In this document: positions 1-5,504 of the stretch, in pieces
Layout of the letters: each line of letters opens with the position of its first letter
Numbering within the stretch: the first letter of the stretch is position 1
Assembly (NCBI GenBank): GCA_026786335.1
Contig: JAJAYG010000511.1
Coordinates: 1-5,504, forward strand
Reading direction: 5' to 3'
From: Chitinophagales bacterium
GTDB taxonomy: Bacteria > Bacteroidota > Bacteroidia > Chitinophagales > UBA10324
DNA length: 5,504 nt
Program-made: the position numbers and the translations under genes
Notes under the pieces: generated by a model
Database searches by the model: none
Seen by the model: only the letters and a program-made list of their open reading frames with translations
What the model was told of the DNA's origin: nothing

Positions 1-1407
1 AATCCAATGACCGTTCAGGCAAACTATGACTATGTAAATGAACGCCTGAACTTTGGGAACATGATTGATTACATGATCATAAATACTTATGTGGTGAATT
101 GCGATTGGGTGAATTGGAATACAGAATGGTGGCGCGGAAGAAATCCTGCTGGAGGACGAACAAAATGGGCTTTCACATTTTGGGATGAAGACAATATATT
201 GGGACTTTCACAAAACTACTCTGGCTGGCCAACTACTTCTGCTAATGCAGGGCCTTGCGATTTAAATTCTCAGTTCAGTAATGCCGGCCCCGATATGGGA
301 TCATTGGATATGCTTGGATGGCTAATGGAAAATGCTGATTTTAAAAATCTTTACATCAATCGTTATGCAGATCTAATGAATACAACTTTAAGCTGCGATA
401 CCATGATGGCTTTGTACGATGAGTTTGTAAATATTTTAACCCCCGAAATGCCGGCACAAATTGCCCGATGGGGCGGAAGCATGACCGGATGGGAAACCAA
501 TCATGCAAAGCTGGCAACATTTATAAATGATCGTTGTATTAAAATTGATTCGCTGCTTAACGACTGTTACGATGTAGTAGGCCCTTATGATATTACTGTT
601 TCAGTTAGCCCTCCGCTTGCGGGAACTGTAAAGGTTAGCTCAATCAATATTGCAAATTATCCATGGACCGGTACTTACTTTGGCAATGTTGATTTAAATT
701 TTAAAGGAACTGTTACACCGGGTAACAACATGCAGTTTGATCATTGGGAAGTGAATAACAATGTTGTTAATCCAAACATCAATTCCGACTCAATGACAAT
801 TAATTTGCAGGCAGATGACAATGTGGTAGCTGTTTTTAAAAATGTTTTACCCGAATTTGCATTGACAATAAATGTGGTTCCAACGAATACAGGAACTGTT
901 ACCATTGAAACAACTACACCAGGAACTTATCCTTATTCATCAGCTTATTTAAGTGGTGATGAAATTAATCTCTCGGCACACCCCGATGGTGATTATGTAT
1001 TTGATTATTGGGAACTGAATAATCACTTTGTAAATCCGAATTCAACAACACCCGATGTGTATTTCACACTCTATACTTTTGATGTAATCACTGCGCACTT
1101 TAAACCTTACACCGGAATTACTTCGCCTAACATTACTTCACTTCAAGTTTATCCAACACTTACACAAGATAAATTTAACATCGCTTATGAACTTACTGAT
1201 AATGCCGATCTCAACATAAACGTGTATTCTTTAGCAGGGCAATTAATTAAAGACCTTACAGATATTGATCCATCTTTAAAACAACAAGGAAAACATGAGT
1301 CAACAGTATCAATGAAGGAAGATGATCTTGCGCCCGGAATTTATTTTCTGCAGTTTGATCAGCCGGGTTACATCAGAACTTTCAAGATCGTAATGCTTCC
1401 GCACTAA
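1..1407 (+). CDS. Secreted CotH kinase family protein with T9SS type A sorting domain (5' truncated by window)
   Basis: The reading frame is open from base 1, so the true start and signal peptide lie upstream. Residues here count from the Met at position 7. Residues 15-34 (NFGNMIDYMIIN then DW), the WDED motif at 59-62 after KWAFTF, and the TPEMPAQIARWG stretch at 145-156 followed by W162 and an F-x-x-x-R at 172-176 match the C-terminal half of the CotH kinase family. In that family the acidic residues of the WD-x-D motif are thought to bind metal. Residues 194-279 and 283-367 are two related beta-rich repeats, each with an FDxWExNN-x-x-VNPN core, resembling bacterial repeat (Flg_new/InlB-B-like) domains. 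Residues 376-466 form a sorting domain: VYPTL, a LNINVYSLAGQLI strand, APGIYFLQF and a final TFKIVM strand. T9SS would export it across the outer membrane. CotH proteins of Bacillus phosphorylate spore coat proteins; the substrate here is unknown. The N-terminal ATP-binding half cannot be seen, so activity is unproven. Confidence 0.88.
   Translation, partial: NPMTVQANYDYVNERLNFGNMIDYMIINTYVVNCDWVNWNTEWWRGRNPAGGRTKWAFTFWDEDNILGLSQNYSGWPTTSANAGPCDLNSQFSNAGPDMGSLDMLGWLMENADFKNLYINRYADLMNTTLSCDTMMALYDEFVNILTPEMPAQIARWGGSMTGWETNHAKLATFINDRCIKIDSLLNDCYDVVGPYDITVSVSPPLAGTVKVSSINIANYPWTGTYFGNVDLNFKGTVTPGNNMQFDHWEVNNNVVNPNINSDSMTINLQADDNVVAVFKNVLPEFALTINVVPTNTGTVTIETTTPGTYPYSSAYLSGDEINLSAHPDGDYVFDYWELNNHFVNPNSTTPDVYFTLYTFDVITAHFKPYTGITSPNITSLQVYPTLTQDKFNIAYELTDNADLNINVYSLAGQLIKDLTDIDPSLKQQGKHESTVSMKEDDLAPGIYFLQFDQPGYIRTFKIVMLPH
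586..1107 (+). repeat. Two tandem bacterial repeat domains inside the CotH-family gene
   Basis: Two units of about 85 residues lie head to tail at residues 194-279 and 283-367, numbering from the Met at position 7. Each opens with a Val-rich strand and a GTV element, passes through a TY element (YPWTGTY in the first, GTYPYSSAY in the second), and then has the strongest shared core: FDHWEVNNNVVNPN in the first and FDYWELNNHFVNPN in the second. Each ends with a V-x-A-x-F-K strand. Similar repeats in secreted bacterial proteins act as spacers or adhesion modules. Their job here is inferred only from that. Confidence 0.75.
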
Positions 1408-1420
1408 TGGGAGAATTAGT
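1403..1420. promoter_or_regulatory. Inverted repeat, copy 1: ACTAAT-N6-ATTAGT
   Basis: Perfect 6-bp arms (1403-1408 and 1415-1420) flank a GGGAGA spacer. The left arm contains the TAA stop codon of the CotH-family gene. A second dyad with the same arms and the same 6-nt spacer length starts 61 bp downstream. The pair could be a protein-binding operator or RNA structure for the following gene. Function is inferred from symmetry alone. Confidence 0.35.
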
Positions 1421-1426
1421 TTTCCC
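1409..1426 (+). terminator. Weak terminator-like hairpin after the CotH-family gene
   Basis: GGGAGAA (1409-1415) can pair with TTTTCCC (1420-1426) around a TTAG loop, giving seven pairs including one G-U. The stretch after it (TTCTTGG) is only partly T-rich, so this is a poor intrinsic terminator. It starts two bases after the stop codon. It shares bases with the ACTAAT dyad at 1403-1420, so the two structures could not form together. Confidence 0.3.
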
Positions 1427-1463
1427 TTCTTGGAATAAAATTATTATGAGCATTAACACTACA

Positions 1464-1481
1464 ACTAATTAGACAATTAGT
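1464..1481. promoter_or_regulatory. Inverted repeat, copy 2: ACTAATT-AGAC-AATTAGT
   Basis: Perfect 7-bp arms (1464-1470 and 1475-1481) flank AGAC. Read as 6-bp arms it is ACTAAT-N6-ATTAGT, the same design as the dyad at 1403-1420. It lies 52 bp before the start codon of the delta-60 repeat gene, a plausible place for an operator or 5'-UTR hairpin. I found no convincing Bacteroidota promoter (TTTG with TAnnTTTG) beside it, so its role is open. Confidence 0.4.
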
Positions 1482-1533
1482 ACACTCAAAACATGAAAAA
1501 AGATTTGGAACATCAATTACAAAATATTTTAAC

Positions 1534-3075
1534 ATGAAAATTTTATTCGCATTTCTCCTCATCGTTTTCCAGTTTGATTTTAATTTTTCTTTCGGGCAAG
1601 CCGGTAAACTCGATTTATCTTTTGGTTTAAATGGCAAAGTGATTACTGACATTAATAATGGCAGTGATGAAGGAGCTCAAGATGTGGCAATACAAGCAGA
1701 TGGAAAAATTGTGGTCGTAGGTTGGACATATAAGTTAGATACCGGTAAATTTGCAATAGCAAGATATAATACTGACGGATCACCTGATTCATCTTTTGGT
1801 ACAAATGGAATTGTGATTTCAGCAATTGCCTTTGGTACTTTGGGAGCCAATGCAGTCGCAATTCAAAAAGATGATAAGATATTAGTAGCGGGCAGTGCGG
1901 ATATTGATCCTGGAATAAACAATACATTTGAATTCGCAGTTACAAGATACCTTACTGATGGTAAGATTGATTCTTCTTTTGGAATAAATGGTTTGTTGTT
2001 AATAATAAACGTTAGTGGGAATTCAGGAGTCTGCTTTTCCATTGCGATACAACCCGATGATAAAATTGTTTTAGCAGGATCTAATTTTACCATTGTAAGA
2101 TTAAATCCTGATGGAAGTTTTGATGATTCATTTGGTATCGAAGGCGAAACGATAGATCTCAATCTTCCAGCTTCTGCTTTTTCTGTTGTTGTACAACCCG
2201 ATGGAAAAATTGTTGCAGGTGGTACCATACATGACACTATCAAGATGGAAGATCACGTTGTAATTGTAAGATATAATGCAGATGGAAGCATTGATAACTC
2301 ATTTGGAATAAACGGAATTTCAATTGCTGAATTTAAAGCTGAAGGCGACGGCAAGTTAGCGCTTCAACTTGATGAGAAAATTCTGGCTGCCAATGCATCA
2401 TGGAATGCAACTACTGCTACTGCTGATTTTGCAGTGCTGCGCTACAATGTGAATGGTACACCTGATAGTTCTTTTGGTACCAATGGATTGGTAACAACAG
2501 CGAGCGGTATTGAAGCAGTAGCCACTTCAATATTGGTGCAGCCCGATCAAAAAATTGTGGTTGCAGGCGAATCGGAATTTGGTATTAAGCGTGCGTTTGA
2601 AATAATGCGGTATCAGGTAAATGGAAATCTTGACAGCACATTTGGTACAGCAGGTAAAACGAAAACGGATGTAGGAACTTATGAAGATTATGGCAATGCA
2701 ATAGCGATGCAATCAAATGGCGAAATAGTAATGGTTGGTATCACATCAAGCGACTTTGGGATAGTAAGATATATGAATGACCTGAACGTAGGTTTTGAAA
2801 ATGTGAAACCGGATGAAATGAATTTTCTTGTGTATCCTATTCCCTCCACCGGAAGCTTCATTATTGAAATGAATACAGAAAGAGGGGATGAAGTTTCTAT
2901 CAATATTTTGAACGCTTATGGACAAAATGTTTTTTCGTCATCATATCCCTCTTTCATTGGCACTGCAACTTTCAAAAAAGAAATTGATTTGAATAAACTG
3001 AGTAATGGAATTTATTTCATTAGTATTCAAACAGAAAAAATTTCATTACAAAAGAAAATTATTATTTCCCGATAA
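1534..3075 (+). CDS. Secreted delta-60 repeat (DUF5122-like) beta-propeller protein with T9SS type A sorting domain
   Basis: This is a complete 513-residue protein. Residues 1-21 (MKILFAFLLIVF, ending SFG) form a signal peptide with likely cleavage before Gln22. The start is chosen because the signal peptide begins there and no other in-frame Met is near. The leader is A-rich without a Shine-Dalgarno sequence. Residues 26-413 hold seven repeats of about 51-61 residues, each combining an IQPDGKIVVAG-like strand, an FAIxRY strand and a DGSxDSSFGxNG turn. The F-G turns fall at G31, 89, 150, 201, 258, 315 and 371, and the RY/RL elements end at 78, 139, 190, 247, 304, 360 and 413. The sorting domain spans about 430-513: VYPIP, INILNAYGQ, NGIYF and a closing KKIIISR. 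Such proteins are exported by T9SS to the surface or medium; no enzymatic motif is visible and the ligand is unknown. It lies 126 bp after the CotH-family gene and 65 bp before the SBBP-type gene. Confidence 0.92.
   Translation: MKILFAFLLIVFQFDFNFSFGQAGKLDLSFGLNGKVITDINNGSDEGAQDVAIQADGKIVVVGWTYKLDTGKFAIARYNTDGSPDSSFGTNGIVISAIAFGTLGANAVAIQKDDKILVAGSADIDPGINNTFEFAVTRYLTDGKIDSSFGINGLLLIINVSGNSGVCFSIAIQPDDKIVLAGSNFTIVRLNPDGSFDDSFGIEGETIDLNLPASAFSVVVQPDGKIVAGGTIHDTIKMEDHVVIVRYNADGSIDNSFGINGISIAEFKAEGDGKLALQLDEKILAANASWNATTATADFAVLRYNVNGTPDSSFGTNGLVTTASGIEAVATSILVQPDQKIVVAGESEFGIKRAFEIMRYQVNGNLDSTFGTAGKTKTDVGTYEDYGNAIAMQSNGEIVMVGITSSDFGIVRYMNDLNVGFENVKPDEMNFLVYPIPSTGSFIIEMNTERGDEVSINILNAYGQNVFSSSYPSFIGTATFKKEIDLNKLSNGIYFISIQTEKISLQKKIIISR
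1609..2772 (+). repeat. Seven delta-60 propeller repeats within the gene
   Basis: At protein level the unit recurs seven times. The Q-x-D-G-K-I strands start near residues 51, 108, 170, 218, 275, 333 and 390. The SFG turns are at 29-31, 87-89, 148-150, 199-201, 256-258, 313-315 and 369-371. The first SFG turn has no preceding RY strand and the last RY strand (408-413) has no following SFG turn, so the ends complement each other as in ring closure of a beta-propeller. The unit starting near 275 is the most diverged: it reads KILAANAS where the others have a Gly after the KIVVA strand. The third unit is the shortest. Confidence 0.82.
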
Positions 3076-3097
3076 ACGCAACCACTTTAATTGAATC

Positions 3098-3121
3098 AAA
3101 AAAAATCTTTCATTTTTTTTT
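3098..3121 (+). terminator. A8/T9 stem-loop, possible weak terminator
   Basis: AAAAAAAAT (3098-3106) can pair with ATTTTTTTT (3112-3120) around CTTTC, 23 bases after the stop of the delta-60 gene. The stem has no G-C pairs, so stability is low, but its 3' arm is a T9 run. It may instead be simple AT-rich leader sequence for the next gene, which begins at 3141. Confidence 0.25.
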
Positions 3122-3140
3122 CTCACCTTAAAAATCCATA

Positions 3141-5198
3141 ATGATGAAAAAAAAATTTACAAAATTGAATGCTCCAAGATTCCAACTCTTTAGTGCTGTT
3201 TTTCTTCTTCGCTGTGCATTACTATTATTTTCATCTCTGTTCTTTACCCAGCTCAATGCTCAAGTTACTACTCAAGATGTTGACATGACTTGGGGTTGGT
3301 ATTGGAAAGGCACCACAACTAATTTTGATTATGCCCAGCAAGATCTCGTTGATCAAATTATTTACGATGACGGAATTTATTTTGTTGGGCGAACTGCAGC
3401 AGCCACAAGCACCGCAACTTTTGCTAATTGCACAGGCAACAATATACTCATGGGAGACAGTGGTGATGCTTACCTTGGGCATAGAGACCTATGCGGAAAT
3501 TCATGGACAAGTTATTTTGGATTTTCTACAGCAAAAGAATATGCCTATTGCATTGCTGAAGACAAAGTATCAACAAAGACGTTTGTATATACCGCAGGCG
3601 AAATCAATTACACATTGACTCCTCTTCCATTTGCTGCGAAAGCTTGTGTGGGTAGTTGCACTACTATCTATCAGGCAAATCGAAAGGACGGATATGATGG
3701 CTACATTGCAAAGTATGATGCGAATGGAAAACTGATGCGGTGGACATACTTTGGAGGGAACGGATTAGATCAAATTTTAGGAATCGTTGTTGACCCTGTA
3801 ACACATGATGTATTTGTTACTGGCTATACTGAGAGTACTAATTTGGGAACCACAGCCGGTGGAGGCAGCACTAAATGGCAAACTGCTTTCGATAGCACTT
3901 CGAACGGCACAGGTGATATTTTCATTGCGCAATTTGATTCATGCCTTAATACACTAAAGTTTTTTTCTTACTATGGTTTAGATGGCTATCAGGATCGCCC
4001 GCATGGTTTAGGAATTTATACAAAAGGAGCTGATAGATATTTGGTACTTGGCGGTAACACTGAAAGCCCATCAAATCAAGTAGTAAAATTCGCTATTGGA
4101 ACTTCTGTTTATGATAATCAGTATGGAACAAACGGAACCAATGGAGGCACAGATGGATTTGTAATGAAGTGGAATAAAATGACTCAGCTTACTCTTGGAC
4201 CTAAATGGTGTACTTATTTTGGCGGAACTTCTGATGAGCATGGAAGAGATATATTGATTATTCCAGATGGCAGTATTTATTTTGTTGGATTCACAGGCAG
4301 CGATTCCACAAATGTTGCTGGAAAATTTCACGCCACTTCTGATGAACTGCAAAAGAGTTACAAAGGCGGGGGTGCTGATGGATTTATTGCAAAGTTTGAT
4401 ACTGGTGGTACTCAATTAAAATCATTTACCTTTTTTGGAGGCACCGGTAAAGATTATATTAAGAGCATTAATCTTTTTCATTCAAATCCAACTGCTAATA
4501 ATAATGCGGATTCAATTGCAATTGCAGGGCTAACCACAAGTGATGAAAATGGAATTTTCCCTTTATCTTCAAATGCCAATAAAATTAAAAGTACCTTGGC
4601 AATTAATGATAAAGATGCTTTCTTCTCTGTAATTACAGGAACAGGATCTTCACAAGTAGCAAGTTTTTCATCTTATGTGGGGGGGGCAGCCAATAAAGAT
4701 GATCTTACAACTGCGCAAAAAAGTTATGGTCCTTCAATTGCCTTGGGTCCTAATGGTGTCGAGTATATTGCTTTCTCAACATTAAGCAGTGATGTTAAAA
4801 CGAAATCCCAAGTAAATTTTCAAACTGGTTCGTTCGCTGGTGGTTACGATGCTTACATTGGTACAATCTATCCATTCGTAGAACATTGGGCAACACCTTG
4901 TCCTACTTGTAATCCTTGCAGGATAGATGGCAGTGAAAATTCTTACGATTATCAATTGGAATTTTACCCGGTACCTTTTAATAACGAAGTTAGTTTGAGA
5001 ATTAATGCTCAACAAGAACAAGAAGCAATGCTTAGGATTTACAACTCCATGGGTCAGGAAATTCTAAGACAAAAGATTTCAGTTGTTGAAGGCACCAATG
5101 TTACAGTACTCAATTTTCAAGATCAGCCATCAGGAATTTATTTTTGCAGAATTGAAATTGACAACAGGATTGAAACAGCAAAAATTATTAAGGAGTAA
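3141..5198 (+). CDS. Secreted SBBP-like beta-propeller protein with CPTCNPC linker and T9SS type A sorting domain
   Basis: This is a complete 685-residue protein. Tandem ATGs at 3141 and 3144 are both usable. They precede a KKK-rich n-region and a hydrophobic stretch (about 17-36), with likely cleavage after LNA40 so that Gln41 leads; the 40-residue signal is rather long. Residues 72-578 carry SBBP-like repeats of about 73-79 residues. Each has a DGYIAKYD-like strand (D109, 186, 259, 338, 413, 492, 570), a YFGG turn (124, 203, 277, 359, 430, 512 regions) and a VTGYTES-like strand (83, 153, 228, 304, 383, 463, 547 regions). Seven of each outer element suggest a seven-bladed propeller. Cys587, Cys590 and Cys593 form a CPTCNPC cluster before the sorting domain at about 605-685 (EFYPVP, LRIYNSMGQ, SGIYF, TAKIIKE). 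T9SS would place it at the surface or outside the cell. No catalytic motif is recognised; binding or structural roles are guesses. A G8 run lies inside the gene. Confidence 0.9.
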   Translation: MMKKKFTKLNAPRFQLFSAVFLLRCALLLFSSLFFTQLNAQVTTQDVDMTWGWYWKGTTTNFDYAQQDLVDQIIYDDGIYFVGRTAAATSTATFANCTGNNILMGDSGDAYLGHRDLCGNSWTSYFGFSTAKEYAYCIAEDKVSTKTFVYTAGEINYTLTPLPFAAKACVGSCTTIYQANRKDGYDGYIAKYDANGKLMRWTYFGGNGLDQILGIVVDPVTHDVFVTGYTESTNLGTTAGGGSTKWQTAFDSTSNGTGDIFIAQFDSCLNTLKFFSYYGLDGYQDRPHGLGIYTKGADRYLVLGGNTESPSNQVVKFAIGTSVYDNQYGTNGTNGGTDGFVMKWNKMTQLTLGPKWCTYFGGTSDEHGRDILIIPDGSIYFVGFTGSDSTNVAGKFHATSDELQKSYKGGGADGFIAKFDTGGTQLKSFTFFGGTGKDYIKSINLFHSNPTANNNADSIAIAGLTTSDENGIFPLSSNANKIKSTLAINDKDAFFSVITGTGSSQVASFSSYVGGAANKDDLTTAQKSYGPSIALGPNGVEYIAFSTLSSDVKTKSQVNFQTGSFAGGYDAYIGTIYPFVEHWATPCPTCNPCRIDGSENSYDYQLEFYPVPFNNEVSLRINAQQEQEAMLRIYNSMGQEILRQKISVVEGTNVTVLNFQDQPSGIYFCRIEIDNRIETAKIIKE
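3354..4874 (+). repeat. SBBP-like propeller repeat array within the gene
   Basis: Six full units and two complementary half-units are visible at protein level. The array opens with only the second half of a unit (DDGIYFVGRT, residues 76-85) and ends with only the first half (DAYIGTI, 570-576). Together these would make the seventh blade. Unit spacing measured between the conserved Asp residues is 77, 73, 79, 75, 79 and 78. The best SBBP match is the unit at 186-232, with DGYIAKYD, TYFGGNG and FVTGYTES. Confidence 0.75.
4679..4686 (+). repeat. G8 homopolymer within coding sequence
   Basis: Eight consecutive G bases encode the end of Val513, Gly514, Gly515 and the first base of Ala516, in the YVGG turn of an SBBP-like unit. 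Other units of this gene encode the same Gly-Gly turn with mixed codons such as GGAGGG, GGCGGA and GGAGGC. The run is therefore not required by the protein and stands out in an AT-rich gene. Confidence 0.9.
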
Positions 5199-5235
5199 CT
5201 TGAGGGCAGTTCCTAAAAAAAAGAAAACTTGAAAG
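5199..5235. other. 37-bp spacer with A8 run
   Basis: This short spacer separates the SBBP-type gene from the next start. It holds an A8 run (5215-5222), then GAAAACTTGAAAG directly before the start codon. No terminator with a downstream T run and no promoter match is visible, so read-through from the gene before is plausible. The A-rich leader fits translation initiation in Bacteroidota. Confidence 0.5.
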
Positions 5236-5504
5236 ATGATGAATCATCGGATTAGCATTATTGTGGGGGCAACATTGTTTCTTTTTTCCTTTCAACAAAA
5301 ATCATTTTCACAAAATTTAATTGGCGGCATCATCAACAATTACTGGCCTGTAATTTCTGTTGATGTTTGTAATAACCGCGTTGCCTTACCCATTCTACCT
5401 GTTGGAATTAATATAGGTGATAAAATGCTTTTGATGCAAATGCAAGGCGCAAGCATTGACACTACTGATACAGGAATCTACGGCACTGTAACCAACTACA
5501 ACAA
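5236..5504 (+). CDS. N-terminus of an exported protein, probably a large T9SS or gliding-associated surface protein (3' truncated by window)
   Basis: The frame is open from an ATG at 5236 (a second ATG follows at 5239) to the window end, giving 89 residues. Residues 1-25 (MMNHRI, then IIVGATLFLFSF, ending KSFS) form a signal peptide with likely cleavage before Gln26. The mature start contains VISVD, then VGINIGDKMLLMQMQGASID at about 57-76 and a YGTVTNYNN stretch at the end. This VGDxVLLxQMxGAxI pattern is familiar from the N-termini of long Bacteroidota proteins that often carry PKD or adhesin repeats and a C-terminal sorting or gliding-motility-associated domain. That resemblance is from memory and the diagnostic C-terminus is outside the window. 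The gene starts 37 bp after the SBBP-type gene on the same strand, so it may share its transcript. Confidence 0.8.
   Translation, partial: MMNHRISIIVGATLFLFSFQQKSFSQNLIGGIINNYWPVISVDVCNNRVALPILPVGINIGDKMLLMQMQGASIDTTDTGIYGTVTNYN

Noticed and set aside
1501..1508. AGATTTGG region as a possible Bacteroidota -7 promoter element
   Set aside because: It departs from TAnnTTTG at the first T and has no TTTG-type element at suitable spacing upstream, so it is not supportable as a promoter.
1416..1652. Minus-strand 78-residue frame covering the gap before the delta-60 gene
   Set aside because: It overlaps the signal peptide coding region of a well-supported gene, and its product is low in recognisable features. 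The cysteine-rich tail comes from antisense reading of the gap.
1863..2243. 126-residue open frame on the minus strand inside the delta-60 gene
   Set aside because: It lies wholly within a gene with strong repeat and sorting-domain evidence. Its translation has no recognisable motif, and it is explained by the repetitive codon pattern of the + strand gene.
3325..3618. 97-residue open frame on the + strand inside the SBBP-type gene
   Set aside because: It is out of frame with a well-supported gene and its translation has no domain or signal features.
4071..4415. 114-residue minus-strand open frame inside the SBBP-type gene
   Set aside because: It is antisense to conserved propeller repeats, has no motif and has no leader of its own.
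1609..4874. Repeat arrays considered as DNA-level tandem repeats or CRISPR-like structure
   Set aside because: The periodicity is in the protein sequence; nucleotide identity between units is low and there are no constant repeats with unique spacers.
5191..5214. Interrupted dyad around the end of the SBBP-type gene (AGGA..ACT with AGT..TCCT) as a terminator
   Set aside because: The stem needs a three-base bulge and is followed by an A run instead of a T run on the + strand.

Overview
The window looks like a stretch of Bacteroidota chromosome, AT-rich by eye. It encodes four genes on the + strand and almost nothing else. The lineage call rests on three signs. All three proteins whose C-termini are visible end in a type A type IX secretion system (T9SS) sorting domain. 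All three visible N-termini carry signal peptides whose predicted mature protein starts with Gln, the pattern called the Bacteroidetes Q-rule. The gene starts lack a clear Shine-Dalgarno sequence and sit in A-rich leaders. I cannot place it below phylum level.

Layout. Positions 1-1407 hold the 3' part of a secreted CotH-kinase-family protein: the end of the kinase-like domain, two tandem bacterial repeat domains and a sorting domain. A 126-bp gap follows. It contains two matched inverted repeats of identical design and a weak terminator-like hairpin. Positions 1534-3075 encode a complete 513-residue protein with seven delta-60-type (DUF5122-like) beta-propeller repeats and a sorting domain. 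A 65-bp gap rich in A and T homopolymers follows. Positions 3141-5198 encode a complete 685-residue protein with SBBP-like propeller repeats, again counting to seven, then a CPTCNPC cysteine cluster and a sorting domain. After a 37-bp gap, 5236-5504 is the start of another exported protein, of the kind that opens large T9SS-associated or gliding-motility-associated surface proteins.

How they fit together. Every gene encodes an exported protein, and three visibly use T9SS. The window is therefore a cluster of cell-surface or secreted proteins rather than a metabolic pathway. Two adjacent genes encode propellers from different repeat families. Both appear to close the ring by pairing an N-terminal half-blade with a C-terminal half-blade. 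Co-transcription is possible from strand and spacing but not shown. No mobile element, RNA gene, CRISPR array or defence system was found. The items most worth checking are the paired dyads at 1403-1481, the G8 tract at 4679-4686 inside the SBBP-type gene, and the CPTCNPC cluster. I see no convincing evidence of a new biological system.
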